DNA from: an uncultured Oscillospiraceae bacterium | GTDB taxonomy: Bacteria > Bacillota > Clostridia > Oscillospirales > Oscillospiraceae | Direction of reading: 5' to 3' | DNA length: 43,770 bases | Assembly: GCA_905234425.1 (NCBI GenBank) | Contig: CAJOHR010000006.1 | Location: 1-43,770, forward strand | In this document: in pieces, positions 17,621 to 25,752 of the stretch | Numbering within the stretch: position 1 is the first letter of the stretch | How the letters are laid out: every line of letters begins with the position of its first letter | Position numbers and translations under genes: made by a program | The notes under the pieces: model-generated | Databases searched by the model: none | What the model saw: only the letters and a program-made list of their open reading frames with translations | Told to the model about the DNA's origin: nothing

Positions 17621-18377
17621 GAGCTTCCTCGCTTTCCAGAAGACGGCGGGCAAGGTCCAGAAACTTCTCCGCCACGGGAAGGGTCCTGTCCCCTTCCACC
17701 ACGGTCCTGCCCATATCTTCAAATCGAATGATGTCGTCGCTCCTGGGAATGTCCGCCACGATCTCGATCCCGGCGCTGTCCGCAAAGGCCCTGACCTTCT
17801 CATATTCGCCCTCCACGTTCCGGCGGTTGAGCACCACGCCGAACACGGAGGCGTAGCCCCGGTCCTCAAAATTCTTCACGGCGGTGTTGATGTTATTGGC
17901 CGCGTACAGCGCCATTTTCTCGCCGGAGGTGACAATCAAAACCTTTTCCGCGTAGCCCTCCCGGATGGGCGCGGCAAATCCGCCGCAGACCACGTCTCCC
18001 AGCACATCATAGAGCACCACGTCGGGCTTTACCGTCTCAAAGAGCTTCAGATCCTCCAGCAGGGCGAAGGTGGCGATGATGCCACGGCCGGCGCAGCCCA
18101 GACCGGGCGTAGGGCCGCCCGTCTCGATGCAGACAACGCCGCCGAAGCCCTCCTTGGCGATCTCCTCCAGGGATTCCGGGTCCCGGTCCTTCTCCCGCAT
18201 GAAGTTCATGACCGGCTCCAGGGGCTCGCCTCCCAGAAGATTGATGGTGGAATCGGCCTTGGGGTCGCATCCGATCTGGATGACCTTCTTCCCAAGAACC
18301 GCGAAGGCGGCGGCCAGATTCCCGGTGACGGTGGATTTCCCGATGCCGCCCTTTCCATATATGGCAATTTTGATCAC
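17613..18377 (-). CDS. NifH-like ATP-dependent Fe protein
   Basis: A 254-residue NifH/BchL/CfbC family protein. P-loop GKGGIGKST is at residues 8-16 and switch [10 protein letters not shown] at 37-44. The two [4Fe-4S] ligands are in place: Cys95 in GLGCAGRGI (with the partner-docking Arg98) and Cys131 in [11 protein letters not shown]. Such proteins form dimers bridged by one cluster and pass electrons to a component 1 partner at the cost of ATP. The start chosen is GTG at 18377 with GGAG upstream, because [11 protein letters not shown] is the normal family N-terminus; a longer frame to 18428 runs into the terminator hairpin. It is the first gene of the nine-gene operon. All residues needed for activity are visible. 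Confidence 0.93.
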   Translation of the reverse strand: MIKIAIYGKGGIGKSTVTGNLAAAFAVLGKKVIQIGCDPKADSTINLLGGEPLEPVMNFMREKDRDPESLEEIAKEGFGGVVCIETGGPTPGLGCAGRGIIATFALLEDLKLFETVKPDVVLYDVLGDVVCGGFAAPIREGYAEKVLIVTSGEKMALYAANNINTAVKNFEDRGYASVFGVVLNRRNVEGEYEKVRAFADSAGIEIVADIPRSDDIIRFEDMGRTVVEGDRTLPVAEKFLDLARRLLESEEAHD

Positions 18378-18415
18378 TGAGACCACTCCGATCTGCTTTG
18401 TTCGGCCTTGAACGG

Positions 18416-18444
18416 AAAAAAGCGCCATTCCGGCGGAATGGCGC
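18416..18444 (-). terminator. Intrinsic terminator/attenuator before the NifH-like gene
   Basis: Perfect ten-base-pair stem GCGCCATTCC/GGAATGGCGC with a three-nt loop (18422-18444), followed by six T on the minus strand. It ends 39 nt before the GTG start at 18377 and about 100 nt after a good promoter, so it would stop the operon's own transcript unless prevented. It could also serve as the terminator of the upstream GGDEF gene. Confidence 0.85.
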
Positions 18445-18542
18445 AGTTCGCTCTTGATAGGTTGCGCAGCACTTCCATCTCAAAGCCGGTTTTCGATGTA
18501 AGAACAGGATAGCACCTCGCCGGAAGAGCACTTGCGGCTCGG
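18445..18542 (-). promoter_or_regulatory. Structured 5' leader of the nine-gene operon (candidate riboswitch or attenuator)
   Basis: Between the promoter and the terminator, GCTCTT (18529-18524) pairs with AAGAGC (18455-18450) to close an aptamer-sized domain of about 68 nt that contains at least one inner hairpin (CATC/GATG, about 18497-18475). GGAA (18476-18473) and GCGC (18467-18464) are complementary to the 5' arm of the terminator and could form an antiterminator. I compared it by eye with SAM, cobalamin, molybdenum cofactor, fluoride and c-di-GMP riboswitch cores and did not find a match. Confidence 0.45.
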
Positions 18543-18549
18543 TAAGTAC

Positions 18550-18578
18550 AATGTAGCACGGAAAAACGTCAAAGTCAA
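18550..18578 (-). promoter_or_regulatory. Promoter of the nine-gene nif-like/hyp operon
   Basis: Minus-strand TTGACT (18573-18578), 17 nt spacer, TACATT (18550-18555). It lies 13 nt after the stop of the upstream GGDEF gene. The predicted leader is about 165 nt. Confidence 0.7.
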
Positions 18579-18591
18579 GGCAGCGGCGCCC

Positions 18592-19956
18592 TCAACGCCC
18601 CACATTCCGCGCTTTTTTCATCTTATACATGTTATAGTCTGCCCGCTCCAGCACCAGAGATACGCTTCTGTCCCCCTGATATTTTGCCATGCCGTAGGCA
18701 AAGGTCATGTCGCCTTCGTTCCGCTGACGGTCATTGAAGGCGCCGATCTCCTGAAGCAGGGATTCGAGATTGCTGTAATCCTGATTTTGGATGACCACGG
18801 CAAATTCGTCGCCGCCCACCCGGTACACAGGACTGTGCCGGAACACGGAGCATACAACAGCGCAGGCGTCCTGAATATAGCGGTCGCCTGCCGCGTGTCC
18901 CCGGGAGTCGTTGACCGCCTTGAGGCCGTTGATGTCGAGCATCACAATGGCGAACTCCACCGGCTCGCCATCCTCGATCTTCTGGTCAAGCCTGGCTTCC
19001 ATGTCAATGTAAGCGTGCTTGTTTTTCACGCCGGTGAGCTCGTCCCGGTTGGCGATCCGCCTGGCGTCCAGCATATCCAGGAGATACCTTTGCAGTGCCA
19101 CGGCCATCTCGCCCAGGGTCTCCGCCAGGGATTCCACCTCATTGTCCGTCTGAATGGGGGAGGTGTCAAAGGATGGCAGCACAGTATCGCCCGCAACCTT
19201 GACCTGCTCCACATATTCGTAGGCGCTGTCCTCCAGGGCCAGAATGGGGTCGGTGATTCTCTTCCGCAGCCACCAGAGCGCGAGAATCCCGAATACCGCC
19301 AGAATCAGAGCGAAGAGCAGAAGGCTGATCAGCATGAAGCTTCGGATGGTCCTGTGGATGCTCTCCACGGAGATGTCGGCACAGATCAGGGCGATGGCCT
19401 CGCCTTGGGAATCCCGCAGGGCTTTGCAGGCTGTGTAGTAATCTCCGTAATCCGAGGTTTCCTCGAAATAGTTGATACCCGTCGTATCCATGTAGGCGAG
19501 GAAACGCATACACTCCTCCGGGCTGTAGGCGTCGGAAACCTCCAGCAGCGCCAAGTCCGTTTCCCCCGCCGCGCGCTCCGCGGCGCTGGTGGCGGAGCAG
19601 GCGTTGATAATACACGTTTCTGTGGGGATGGGAATGTACAGATAATCCAGCTCAAAGTCGTCTACGATAACATTCAGCATGGCCTGGAGTTGCTCATACT
19701 TTTCTGACCGCTGCCCGGTTTCGATGCAAGTCCGCAGATCGTCGGCGTCAACACTGTGCTCCACATAGGTGATGACATTGGCCATTTTGGACTCGTACCG
19801 GCTGTAGAGCGACGCGGAGATAAAGAGATAGGAAATCACAAGCAACGCAATGGACAGGATCGCAAAGAACATCAGGAAGCCAGTCAGAACGCTCCTGCGG
19901 ATGGGCTTCCGGATCCGGCGCTCCCTCCGGCTGTCCGCCTGGGTCATCTGTTCCAT
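18592..19956 (-). CDS. Membrane diguanylate cyclase (extracytoplasmic sensor, HAMP-like linker, GGDEF)
   Basis: A 454-residue protein predicted to make cyclic-di-GMP. TM1 is at about residues 22-49 and TM2 at 206-230; between them is an outward-facing sensor domain of about 155 residues. After TM2 comes a HAMP-like linker, then the cyclase domain with RDELTGVKNKHAY, LDINGLKAVND and an intact GGDEF at 381-385. No RxxD inhibitory site precedes the motif. The start ATG at 19956 has GGAGGCGGAG upstream; an open frame 16 codons longer lacks support and would overlap the -10 box. Its ligand is unknown. It lies just upstream of the nif-like operon but has separate promoters and is probably an independent unit. 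Confidence 0.9.
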   Translation of the reverse strand: MEQMTQADSRRERRIRKPIRRSVLTGFLMFFAILSIALLVISYLFISASLYSRYESKMANVITYVEHSVDADDLRTCIETGQRSEKYEQLQAMLNVIVDDFELDYLYIPIPTETCIINACSATSAAERAAGETDLALLEVSDAYSPEECMRFLAYMDTTGINYFEETSDYGDYYTACKALRDSQGEAIALICADISVESIHRTIRSFMLISLLLFALILAVFGILALWWLRKRITDPILALEDSAYEYVEQVKVAGDTVLPSFDTSPIQTDNEVESLAETLGEMAVALQRYLLDMLDARRIANRDELTGVKNKHAYIDMEARLDQKIEDGEPVEFAIVMLDINGLKAVNDSRGHAAGDRYIQDACAVVCSVFRHSPVYRVGGDEFAVVIQNQDYSNLESLLQEIGAFNDRQRNEGDMTFAYGMAKYQGDRSVSLVLERADYNMYKMKKARNVGR

Positions 19957-19992
19957 TTGCTCCGCCTCCCGTACTGTAAGCTGACTTTTTAT

Positions 19993-20021
19993 ATAATACT
20001 GCAAAAAAACGGAATTTTCAA
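19993..20021 (-). promoter_or_regulatory. Promoter of the membrane diguanylate cyclase gene
   Basis: Minus-strand TTGAAA (20016-20021), 17 nt spacer, TATTAT (19993-19998), about 30 nt before the ATG at 19956. Confidence 0.7.
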
Positions 20022-20030
20022 CACTTCATG

Positions 20031-20060
20031 TCAGGCCGGAAGCTGATGTTTCCGGCCTGA
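20031..20060 (-). terminator. Terminator-like hairpin after valS
   Basis: An 11-base-pair perfect stem (TCAGGCCGGAA with its complement) around an eight-nt loop, starting eight nt after the valS stop. There is no clear T run on the minus strand, so termination is less certain than at the other hairpins. Confidence 0.5.
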
Positions 20061-20067
20061 TCGTTTA

Positions 20068-22698
20068 TCATGCAAGCCTGCCGCAGCTCTCCTCCAGCTG
20101 AGCGATCAGAGCGCGCAGCTTTTCGGCCTTCTCCCGCTCGGCGGCCACCACGTTCTCCGGGGCCTTTCCCACAAAGCCGGGATTTCCGAGCTTTTTCTCC
20201 GTCCCCTCCAGGTTCTTCCTCGCTTTTTCCAGCTCCTTCGCCAGCCTGGCCTTCTCCTTCTCCAGATCCACAAGCTGTTCCATGGGCATGAGCATCTTTG
20301 CGTCATGGGTGACGCAGGAGACCATACCCTCGGCGCCCTCCGGGTCCTCGACCGTGACGATCAGTTCCCGGGCATAGGCCAGCTTGAGGATAAAGGCCTG
20401 TCCCTGCCGGAACACGTCCTGCTTCTCCGTGACGATATACAGGGTGGATTTCTTGCTGGGGGGCACGTTCATCTCCGCCCGGCGGTTCCGGACGGCGCGG
20501 ATGGCCTCCATAATGGACTCCATGGCGCTCTCCTCCGCCGGGAAGCTCAGGTCCTCCCGAACCACGGGCCAGGGAGCGATTATCAGGCTCTCCCCCTCAT
20601 GGGGAATGGCCTGCCAGATTTCCTCGGTGATGAAGGGCATAAAGGGATGGAGCAGCCTGAGGAACTGATCCAGCACGTAGACCAGCACCTGCTGGGCCAC
20701 GGTCTTGCTGGCCTCGTCGTCTGCATAGAGCCGGGCCTTGGTCAGCTCGATATACCAGTCGCAGTAGTCGTCCCATATAAAGTCATAGATCTTCTGGACG
20801 GCCACGCCCAGCTCGAACTTATCCATATTCTCCGTGACCTCGCCGATGAGCCGGTTCAGCTTGGAGAGGATCCACTTGTCCTCCTGCTCCAGCGCCTCCA
20901 GAGCGGGAAGCCGGTTTTCGTTGATGGTCAGGTTCATCATCACGTACCGGCTGGCGTTCCAGATCTTGTTGGCGAAGTTCCGCATGGCCTCGCAGCGCTC
21001 CACATAAAACCGCATGTCGTTTCCGGGGGAGTTGCCGCTGATCATGTTCATCCGCAGGGCGTCAGCGCCGTACCGGTCCACCATGTCCAGGGGGTCGATG
21101 CCGTTCCCCAGGGACTTGCTCATCTTCCGGCCCTTGTCGTCCCGGACCAGGCCGTGGATGAATACGGTGTGGAAGGGGGTTTTGCCCGTCTGCTCACAGC
21201 CGGAGAAAATCATTCTGGAGACCCAGAAGGTGATGATATCATAGCCCGTCACCAGCACGTCCGTGGGATAGAAGTACTTTAAGTCCTCCGTTTCGTCGGG
21301 CCAGCCCAGGGTCTCAAAGGGCCAGAGGGCCGAGGAGAACCAGGTGTCCAGCACGTCCTCCTCCCGGACAATGTGCTTGCTGCCGCAGTGGCAGCACTCT
21401 GTGGGGTCCTCCCGGGCCACGGTGTACTCGCCGCAGTCGTCGCAGTGCCAGGCGGGAATCTGATGGCCCCACCAGAGCTGCCGGGAGATGCACCAATCGT
21501 GGAGATTCTCCATCCAGTGGAGATACTGCTTGGAGAACCGGTCGGGCACAAACCTCGTCTCCCCGTCCTTCACCACGCGGATGGCCTCCCGGGTCAGCGG
21601 CGCCATCTTCACAAACCACTGGGCGGAGATCAGGGGCTCCACGTCGTTGTGGCAGCGGTAGCAGGTGGAGACGTTGTGGGAGTAGTCCTCCACCTTTTCC
21701 AGATAGCCCTGCTCCTCCAGGTCCTGCACCACGGCCTTCCGGCATTCATACCGGTCCATGCCGGCGTAGGGGCCGCCCAGCTCGTTGATGGTACCGTCGT
21801 CGTTGATGACACGGACGATCTCCAGATTGTGCCGGAGGCCCACCTCAAAATCGTTGGGATCGTGGGCAGGCGTCATCTTCACGCAGCCGGTGCCGAAGTC
21901 CATTTCCACATAGTCGTCGGCCACAATGGGCATCTCCCGGCCGATGATGGGCAGAATGCAGGTCTTCCCCACCAGATCCTTGTAGCGCTCGTCCGCCGGA
22001 TTCACGGCCACGCCGGTGTCGCCCATCATGGTCTCGGGCCGGGTGGTGGCCACCACCAGATACCGTCCCGGCTCGTCCTTCAGGGGATAGCGCAGATGCC
22101 AGAGCTTGCCGGGCTTCTCGGCGTATTCCACCTCGGCGTCGGAGAGGGCTGTCATGCAATGGGGACACCAGTTGATGATCCGGCTGCCCTTATAGATATA
22201 GCCCTTCTCATAGAGCCGGACGAACACCTCCCGGACCGCCCGGGAGCAGCCCTCGTCCATGGTGAAGCGGTGACGCTCCCAGTCGCAGGAGGAGCCCAGA
22301 GTCCGCTGCTGGTCCACGATCCGGCCGCCGTACTTCTCCTTCCAGTCCCAGACCCGCTCCAGGAACTTTTCCCGGCCCAGGTCGTGGCGGCTGAGACCCT
22401 CCTTCCGGAGCTCCTCCTCCACCTTGATCTGGGTGGCAATGCCGGCGTGGTCATAGCCGGGCATCCAGAGGGTGGCGTAGCCCTGCATCCGCTTGAACCG
22501 GATCAGGATGTCCTGGAGGGTGCAGTCCATGGCGTGGCCCATGTGCAGCTGCCCCGTCACGTTGGGAGGGGGCATGACGATGGTAAAGGGCTTCTTCTTT
22601 TCGTCCCTTACGGCCTTGAAATAGCCGCCGTCCTCCCACATCTTGTAAATGCGGGATTCCACCTGCTTGGGGTCATAGATCTTCGGAAGTTCTTTCAT
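20068..22698 (-). CDS. valS: Valyl-tRNA synthetase
   Basis: An 876-residue class I aminoacyl-tRNA synthetase. The HIGH-type motif is [16 protein letters not shown] near residue 43 and the KMSKS motif is [14 protein letters not shown] near residue 525. The large editing (CP1) domain has [15 protein letters not shown] zinc-type CHCG/CDDC pair lies in the catalytic insertion, and the C-terminus has the coiled-coil arm expected for ValRS ([20 protein letters not shown]). It charges tRNA-Val and hydrolyses mischarged Thr. ATG at 22698 has AAGGAG upstream. Expression is controlled by a T-box leader. The length is normal and nothing is missing. Confidence 0.98.
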   Translation of the reverse strand: MKELPKIYDPKQVESRIYKMWEDGGYFKAVRDEKKKPFTIVMPPPNVTGQLHMGHAMDCTLQDILIRFKRMQGYATLWMPGYDHAGIATQIKVEEELRKEGLSRHDLGREKFLERVWDWKEKYGGRIVDQQRTLGSSCDWERHRFTMDEGCSRAVREVFVRLYEKGYIYKGSRIINWCPHCMTALSDAEVEYAEKPGKLWHLRYPLKDEPGRYLVVATTRPETMMGDTGVAVNPADERYKDLVGKTCILPIIGREMPIVADDYVEMDFGTGCVKMTPAHDPNDFEVGLRHNLEIVRVINDDGTINELGGPYAGMDRYECRKAVVQDLEEQGYLEKVEDYSHNVSTCYRCHNDVEPLISAQWFVKMAPLTREAIRVVKDGETRFVPDRFSKQYLHWMENLHDWCISRQLWWGHQIPAWHCDDCGEYTVAREDPTECCHCGSKHIVREEDVLDTWFSSALWPFETLGWPDETEDLKYFYPTDVLVTGYDIITFWVSRMIFSGCEQTGKTPFHTVFIHGLVRDDKGRKMSKSLGNGIDPLDMVDRYGADALRMNMISGNSPGNDMRFYVERCEAMRNFANKIWNASRYVMMNLTINENRLPALEALEQEDKWILSKLNRLIGEVTENMDKFELGVAVQKIYDFIWDDYCDWYIELTKARLYADDEASKTVAQQVLVYVLDQFLRLLHPFMPFITEEIWQAIPHEGESLIIAPWPVVREDLSFPAEESAMESIMEAIRAVRNRRAEMNVPPSKKSTLYIVTEKQDVFRQGQAFILKLAYARELIVTVEDPEGAEGMVSCVTHDAKMLMPMEQLVDLEKEKARLAKELEKARKNLEGTEKKLGNPGFVGKAPENVVAAEREKAEKLRALIAQLEESCGRLA

Positions 22699-22709
22699 TC
22701 GATCAGCTC

Positions 22710-22966
22710 CTTAAAAAAGACATCGCCCTGAACGTTATACACGTTCAGGGCGAAAATAATACGTTTTCCGCGGTACCACCTGAATTCGGCGGAAAACCGC
22801 CGCACTCAAACGCTCTGTAACGGGAGCTCCCGGCCGTTCCTACTGGGCTTCAAAACGGCGGCTCAAAAGCGACCTTCAGGACCGTTCACCGCGAACTTGC
22901 ACCCACCGTTCGCTCTCTGGAGGATTCCGGGTCCCTACTCCTCTTTCTCATTGCCATAGACATATT
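22710..22966 (-). promoter_or_regulatory. T-box riboswitch of valS
   Basis: The leader has the T-box core GGTGGTACCGCGG (minus strand, about 22780-22768), Stem I elements including AGTAGGGAC near 22940 and the apical GGTGGGTG segment near 22905, and a terminator stem CGCCCTGAACGT with its complement (22724-22735 and 22741-22752) followed by six T (22713-22718). The likely specifier is the Val codon GTC near 22875, which agrees with the gene. Uncharged tRNA-Val would favour the antiterminator and allow readthrough. Confidence 0.92.
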
Positions 22967-22972
22967 GTGGTT

Positions 22973-23001
22973 ATTATGCCACGATCCCGGGCGGTTGTCA
23001 A
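22973..23001 (-). promoter_or_regulatory. Promoter of the valS T-box transcript
   Basis: Perfect TTGACA (22996-23001), 17 nt spacer, CATAAT (22973-22978) on the minus strand, immediately before the first conserved T-box elements. Confidence 0.85.
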
Positions 23002-23021
23002 GTCCGGCCAGGATTTTATCC

Positions 23022-24758
23022 TCAGGAAATGACGCCAAAGGCCTTCAGGCGGGCGTCCATGTCCTCCATGATCGCCGCCAGCTTCTTTTCCGCCGCTGCC
23101 GGGGAATCGTCCGCGGCGAAGAAATAGACCTTGAGCTTGGGCTCCGTGCCGGAGGGGCGGAGCATGGCCTGTCCCCTGCCGTCCAGGAAGAAGCCCAGCA
23201 CATTGGACTTGGGGAAGTCCAGGGGCGTCTTGTCTCCGGAGGCGCAGTCAGTCCGCAGGCTGTTCTGATAGTCGTCAATGGTCTTCACATCGAGGCCGGC
23301 AATGACCTTGGGCGGATCCTGCCGCAGGGCGTCGATGAAGTCTGCGCAGAGCTTCTTGCCCTTCTCCCCGTCCAGGTCGATGGACCGGACCTGGTTGGTA
23401 TACCAGCCGTATTTGGCATAAAGGCTGTCCATCCGCTCGGCGAGGTTCATGCCCTGACGCTTGGTCACCGCCGCCAGCTCCGCCGCCAGCATGCTGGCCA
23501 CCTGGGCGTCCTTGTCCCGGACGTAGGTGCCCTTCAGGAAGCCGCAGCTCTCCTCAAAGGCAAAGACCACCTCGTTCTCCCGGCCCTGGTTCTCCAGGCC
23601 CAGAATGGTGCTGCCGATATACTTGAAGCCCGTGAGCACGTCGATGGTCTCCACGCCGAAGGCGGAGGCGATATCCCGGACCATGGGCGTGGTGACGATG
23701 CTCTTGATGGTCTTGGGCGCGGCGGGCAGGTCGCCTCCCGCAGCCCGGGTGCTGACGATATACTCCAGGAACATACAGCCCAGCTCATTGCCGGACAGAC
23801 GCCGGAGGGTGCCGTCGGCCAGGGGCACCGCCAAGGCCACGCGGTCCGCGTCCGGGTCCGTGGCGATGACCACGTCGTATTTCGGCGCGCCCGGGGCGTC
23901 GATGACCTTCTTCGCCTCGTCAAAGGCAGGGGCCGTCTCAGGATTGGGATAGGGGCAGGTGGGGAAATTGCCGTCGGGGGTTGCCTGGGCCGTCACCACG
24001 TCATAGTCCACCTGCAGCCGGTCAAACAGGGTGGTCACCGGCTTTAGGCCCGTGCCGTGGAGGGGCGTATAGAGGACCTTCAGCCCGGAGCCGGGGATCT
24101 CCGATCCCGTCAGGCTCTGGGACAGCACGGCTGCGTAATAGGCCTCGTACACGTCCTGGCCGATATACTCCACTTTGCCGCTGTCCAGGCATTCCTGGAA
24201 GGTGCCCTTGGTCTCGGAGATCATGGGCAGAGCCTGCATCCGCCTGAAAACCTCGGCGGCGGGCTCGTCGGTCTGCTGGCAGCCGTCGGAGCCGTAGCAC
24301 TTCATGCCGTTGTAGGGCGCGGGGTTGTGGCTGGCCGTCATGACCACGCCGCCGCCTGTTTTCAGATGCCGCACGGCAAAGGAGAGCATAGGCGTGGGGG
24401 CGGCGTCAGGATAGAGGAACACATGGATTCCCACCTCCGCCAGGGCCATGGCGCAGGTCTCGGAAAACAGTCTGGAATTGTTCCGGGTGTCGTAGGCGAT
24501 GGCGCAGGTGTCCGGAAGGTCCGCCGCCTTGATATACTGTCCATAGGCCAGGGCCGCCCGGCGAACGGTATAGATGTTCATGCGGTCCGTTCCGGCGCCC
24601 ATGACGCCGCGCAGTCCGGCGGTACCGAAGGTCAGATCCGCGCCGAAGCGGGACTGGATCTCCTCCGCGTTTCCCGCCAGCGCCGCAAGCTCTTCTCCCA
24701 TGGCCGTTCCGGCAGGGACCTGTTCCACCCAAAGCTCATATTTTTCCTGTGCGGTCAT
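23022..24758 (-). CDS. Phosphoglucomutase/phosphomannomutase family alpha-D-phosphohexomutase
   Basis: A 578-residue phosphohexomutase of the PgcA type, interconverting glucose 1- and 6-phosphate (or mannose phosphates) through a phosphoserine. FGTAGLRG opens domain 1, the active-site serine is Ser143 in TASHNPAPYNGMK, the metal loop is TDPDADRVALA, the sugar-binding loop has FAFEESCGFL, and the C-terminal phosphate loop is RPSGTEPKLKVYF. All four domains are complete. ATG at 24758 has AAGGAG upstream. It stands alone with its own promoter at 24831-24859. A link to envelope polysaccharide precursors is the usual role; the exact sugar preference cannot be decided. Confidence 0.93.
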   Translation of the reverse strand: MTAQEKYELWVEQVPAGTAMGEELAALAGNAEEIQSRFGADLTFGTAGLRGVMGAGTDRMNIYTVRRAALAYGQYIKAADLPDTCAIAYDTRNNSRLFSETCAMALAEVGIHVFLYPDAAPTPMLSFAVRHLKTGGGVVMTASHNPAPYNGMKCYGSDGCQQTDEPAAEVFRRMQALPMISETKGTFQECLDSGKVEYIGQDVYEAYYAAVLSQSLTGSEIPGSGLKVLYTPLHGTGLKPVTTLFDRLQVDYDVVTAQATPDGNFPTCPYPNPETAPAFDEAKKVIDAPGAPKYDVVIATDPDADRVALAVPLADGTLRRLSGNELGCMFLEYIVSTRAAGGDLPAAPKTIKSIVTTPMVRDIASAFGVETIDVLTGFKYIGSTILGLENQGRENEVVFAFEESCGFLKGTYVRDKDAQVASMLAAELAAVTKRQGMNLAERMDSLYAKYGWYTNQVRSIDLDGEKGKKLCADFIDALRQDPPKVIAGLDVKTIDDYQNSLRTDCASGDKTPLDFPKSNVLGFFLDGRGQAMLRPSGTEPKLKVYFFAADDSPAAAEKKLAAIMEDMDARLKAFGVIS

Positions 24759-24830
24759 TACGTTCAGCTCCTTTTCGTATCACACGCCGACGGTCTCTAC
24801 GCGGCGTTCTGTGACGTTTTATCTGGCTCC

Positions 24831-24859
24831 ATTATACAGGGTATTGCGCCCTGTTGCAA
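24831..24859 (-). promoter_or_regulatory. Promoter of the phosphohexomutase gene
   Basis: Minus-strand TTGCAA (24854-24859), 17 nt spacer, perfect TATAAT (24831-24836). The spacer itself begins with CAGGG and ends with CCCTG, a five-nt inverted repeat that could be an operator half-site pair. Confidence 0.8.
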
Positions 24860-24930
24860 GACAAAGAATGGAGGAAAACAGACGAATCGCGGCGAATCCC
24901 ACCTAAGGACCCGCCGCGCAAAAACCGTAT

Positions 24931-25563
24931 TTATCTGCCGATCCGCCGGAGCTCCTCGTCCTTGTTCCAGAGATAACTCATTCTAAGCTCCGTGCCCTCC
25001 CGGATGCGCCGGAAATTCTCCCAGTGCTTTGCGAAGATGGGAATCGCGGGAATGAGCAGGATCAGCGCCGCAAGCATTTCTCCGGTCCGGCAGACATAGC
25101 AGGCCGGGAAGATCACGGAGAAGGCCGGGGCCACGACGCAGACGTACCGGGTGACGAAGGCCACCATGGCCGCCAGAAGCAGAAGCAGGAAAAACCACTG
25201 CCAGCTCCAGGCCAGAATCACGCCGCCCAGGCACGCCAGGCCCTTTCCGCCCCGGAACCGAAGCAGCGCCGGGAACATGTGACCCAGGATGCAGGCCACG
25301 CCGCCGAGCTGCGGCGCGACGGACAGAGACGGAAACAGCACCCGGCAGATCCGGCAGGCCAGATAGGCCTTGAAAATGTCCATGAGCGCCGTCACAAAGA
25401 AGGCGCTTTTTCCCGCCAGGATCAGGGCGTTGGAGGCCCCGGCGTTTCCGGAGCCGTCCTTCCGGACGTCATACCCCTTTTTCCTGGCAAAGAAATAGGA
25501 GGGATTGATATTGCCCAGCGCATAGCCGATCAGGCAGCAAATCAGAACCTCAGCAAAAACCAT
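24931..25563 (-). CDS. plsY: Glycerol-3-phosphate acyltransferase PlsY
   Basis: A 210-residue polytopic membrane enzyme that transfers the acyl group of acyl-phosphate to glycerol 3-phosphate, the first step of phospholipid synthesis. The three family motifs are visible: GNINPSYFFA near the N-terminus, DGSGNAGASNAL (about 36-47; the family has GATN here and this protein has GASN), and GHMFPALLRFRGGKG (about 93-107), plus several hydrophobic helices. ATG at 25563 with AAGGGG upstream replaces a longer unsupported frame. A promoter lies at 25647-25675. The gene is monocistronic. Confidence 0.95.
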   Translation of the reverse strand: MVFAEVLICCLIGYALGNINPSYFFARKKGYDVRKDGSGNAGASNALILAGKSAFFVTALMDIFKAYLACRICRVLFPSLSVAPQLGGVACILGHMFPALLRFRGGKGLACLGGVILAWSWQWFFLLLLLAAMVAFVTRYVCVVAPAFSVIFPACYVCRTGEMLAALILLIPAIPIFAKHWENFRRIREGTELRMSYLWNKDEELRRIGR

Positions 25564-25646
25564 ACCAATCCCCTTCCCGTTTCGTGATATCCGCAAATAC
25601 CCCAAAAAGACACAGCGTCGAATTCCGATGTATTTTATCTCGTATC

Positions 25647-25675
25647 ATCATACCATGACAGGGCCGCGATTGCAA
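25647..25675 (-). promoter_or_regulatory. Promoter of plsY
   Basis: Minus-strand TTGCAA (25670-25675), 17 nt spacer, TATGAT (25647-25652). Confidence 0.75.
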
Positions 25676-25701
25676 CGGAAATCGTATTGCCGCCCAAAAG
25701 A

Positions 25702-25742
25702 ATCCGCACACAGCCGAAGAATCAAACGCGGCTGTGTGCGGA
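25702..25742 (-). terminator. Terminator of the EAL phosphodiesterase gene
   Basis: A 15-base-pair perfect stem (ATCCGCACACAGCCG with its complement) around an 11-nt loop, followed on the minus strand by TTCTTTT. It starts 11 nt after the stop codon. Confidence 0.85.
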
Positions 25743-25752
25743 TCCAATCCTG

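Noticed and set aside
8139..18377. A true molybdenum, vanadium or iron-only nitrogenase
   Set aside because: D and K proteins are about 350-440 residues, much shorter than NifD/K. NifD FeMo-co ligand motifs are not recognisable, and nifB, nifE, nifN, nifV and molybdate uptake genes are absent from the window.
16316..18377. Protochlorophyllide reductase or F430 synthase (CfbCD)
   Set aside because: No other chlorophyll, F430 or tetrapyrrole gene is near, the host is not phototrophic or methanogenic in character, and the operon instead contains hyp genes and a second D/K pair.
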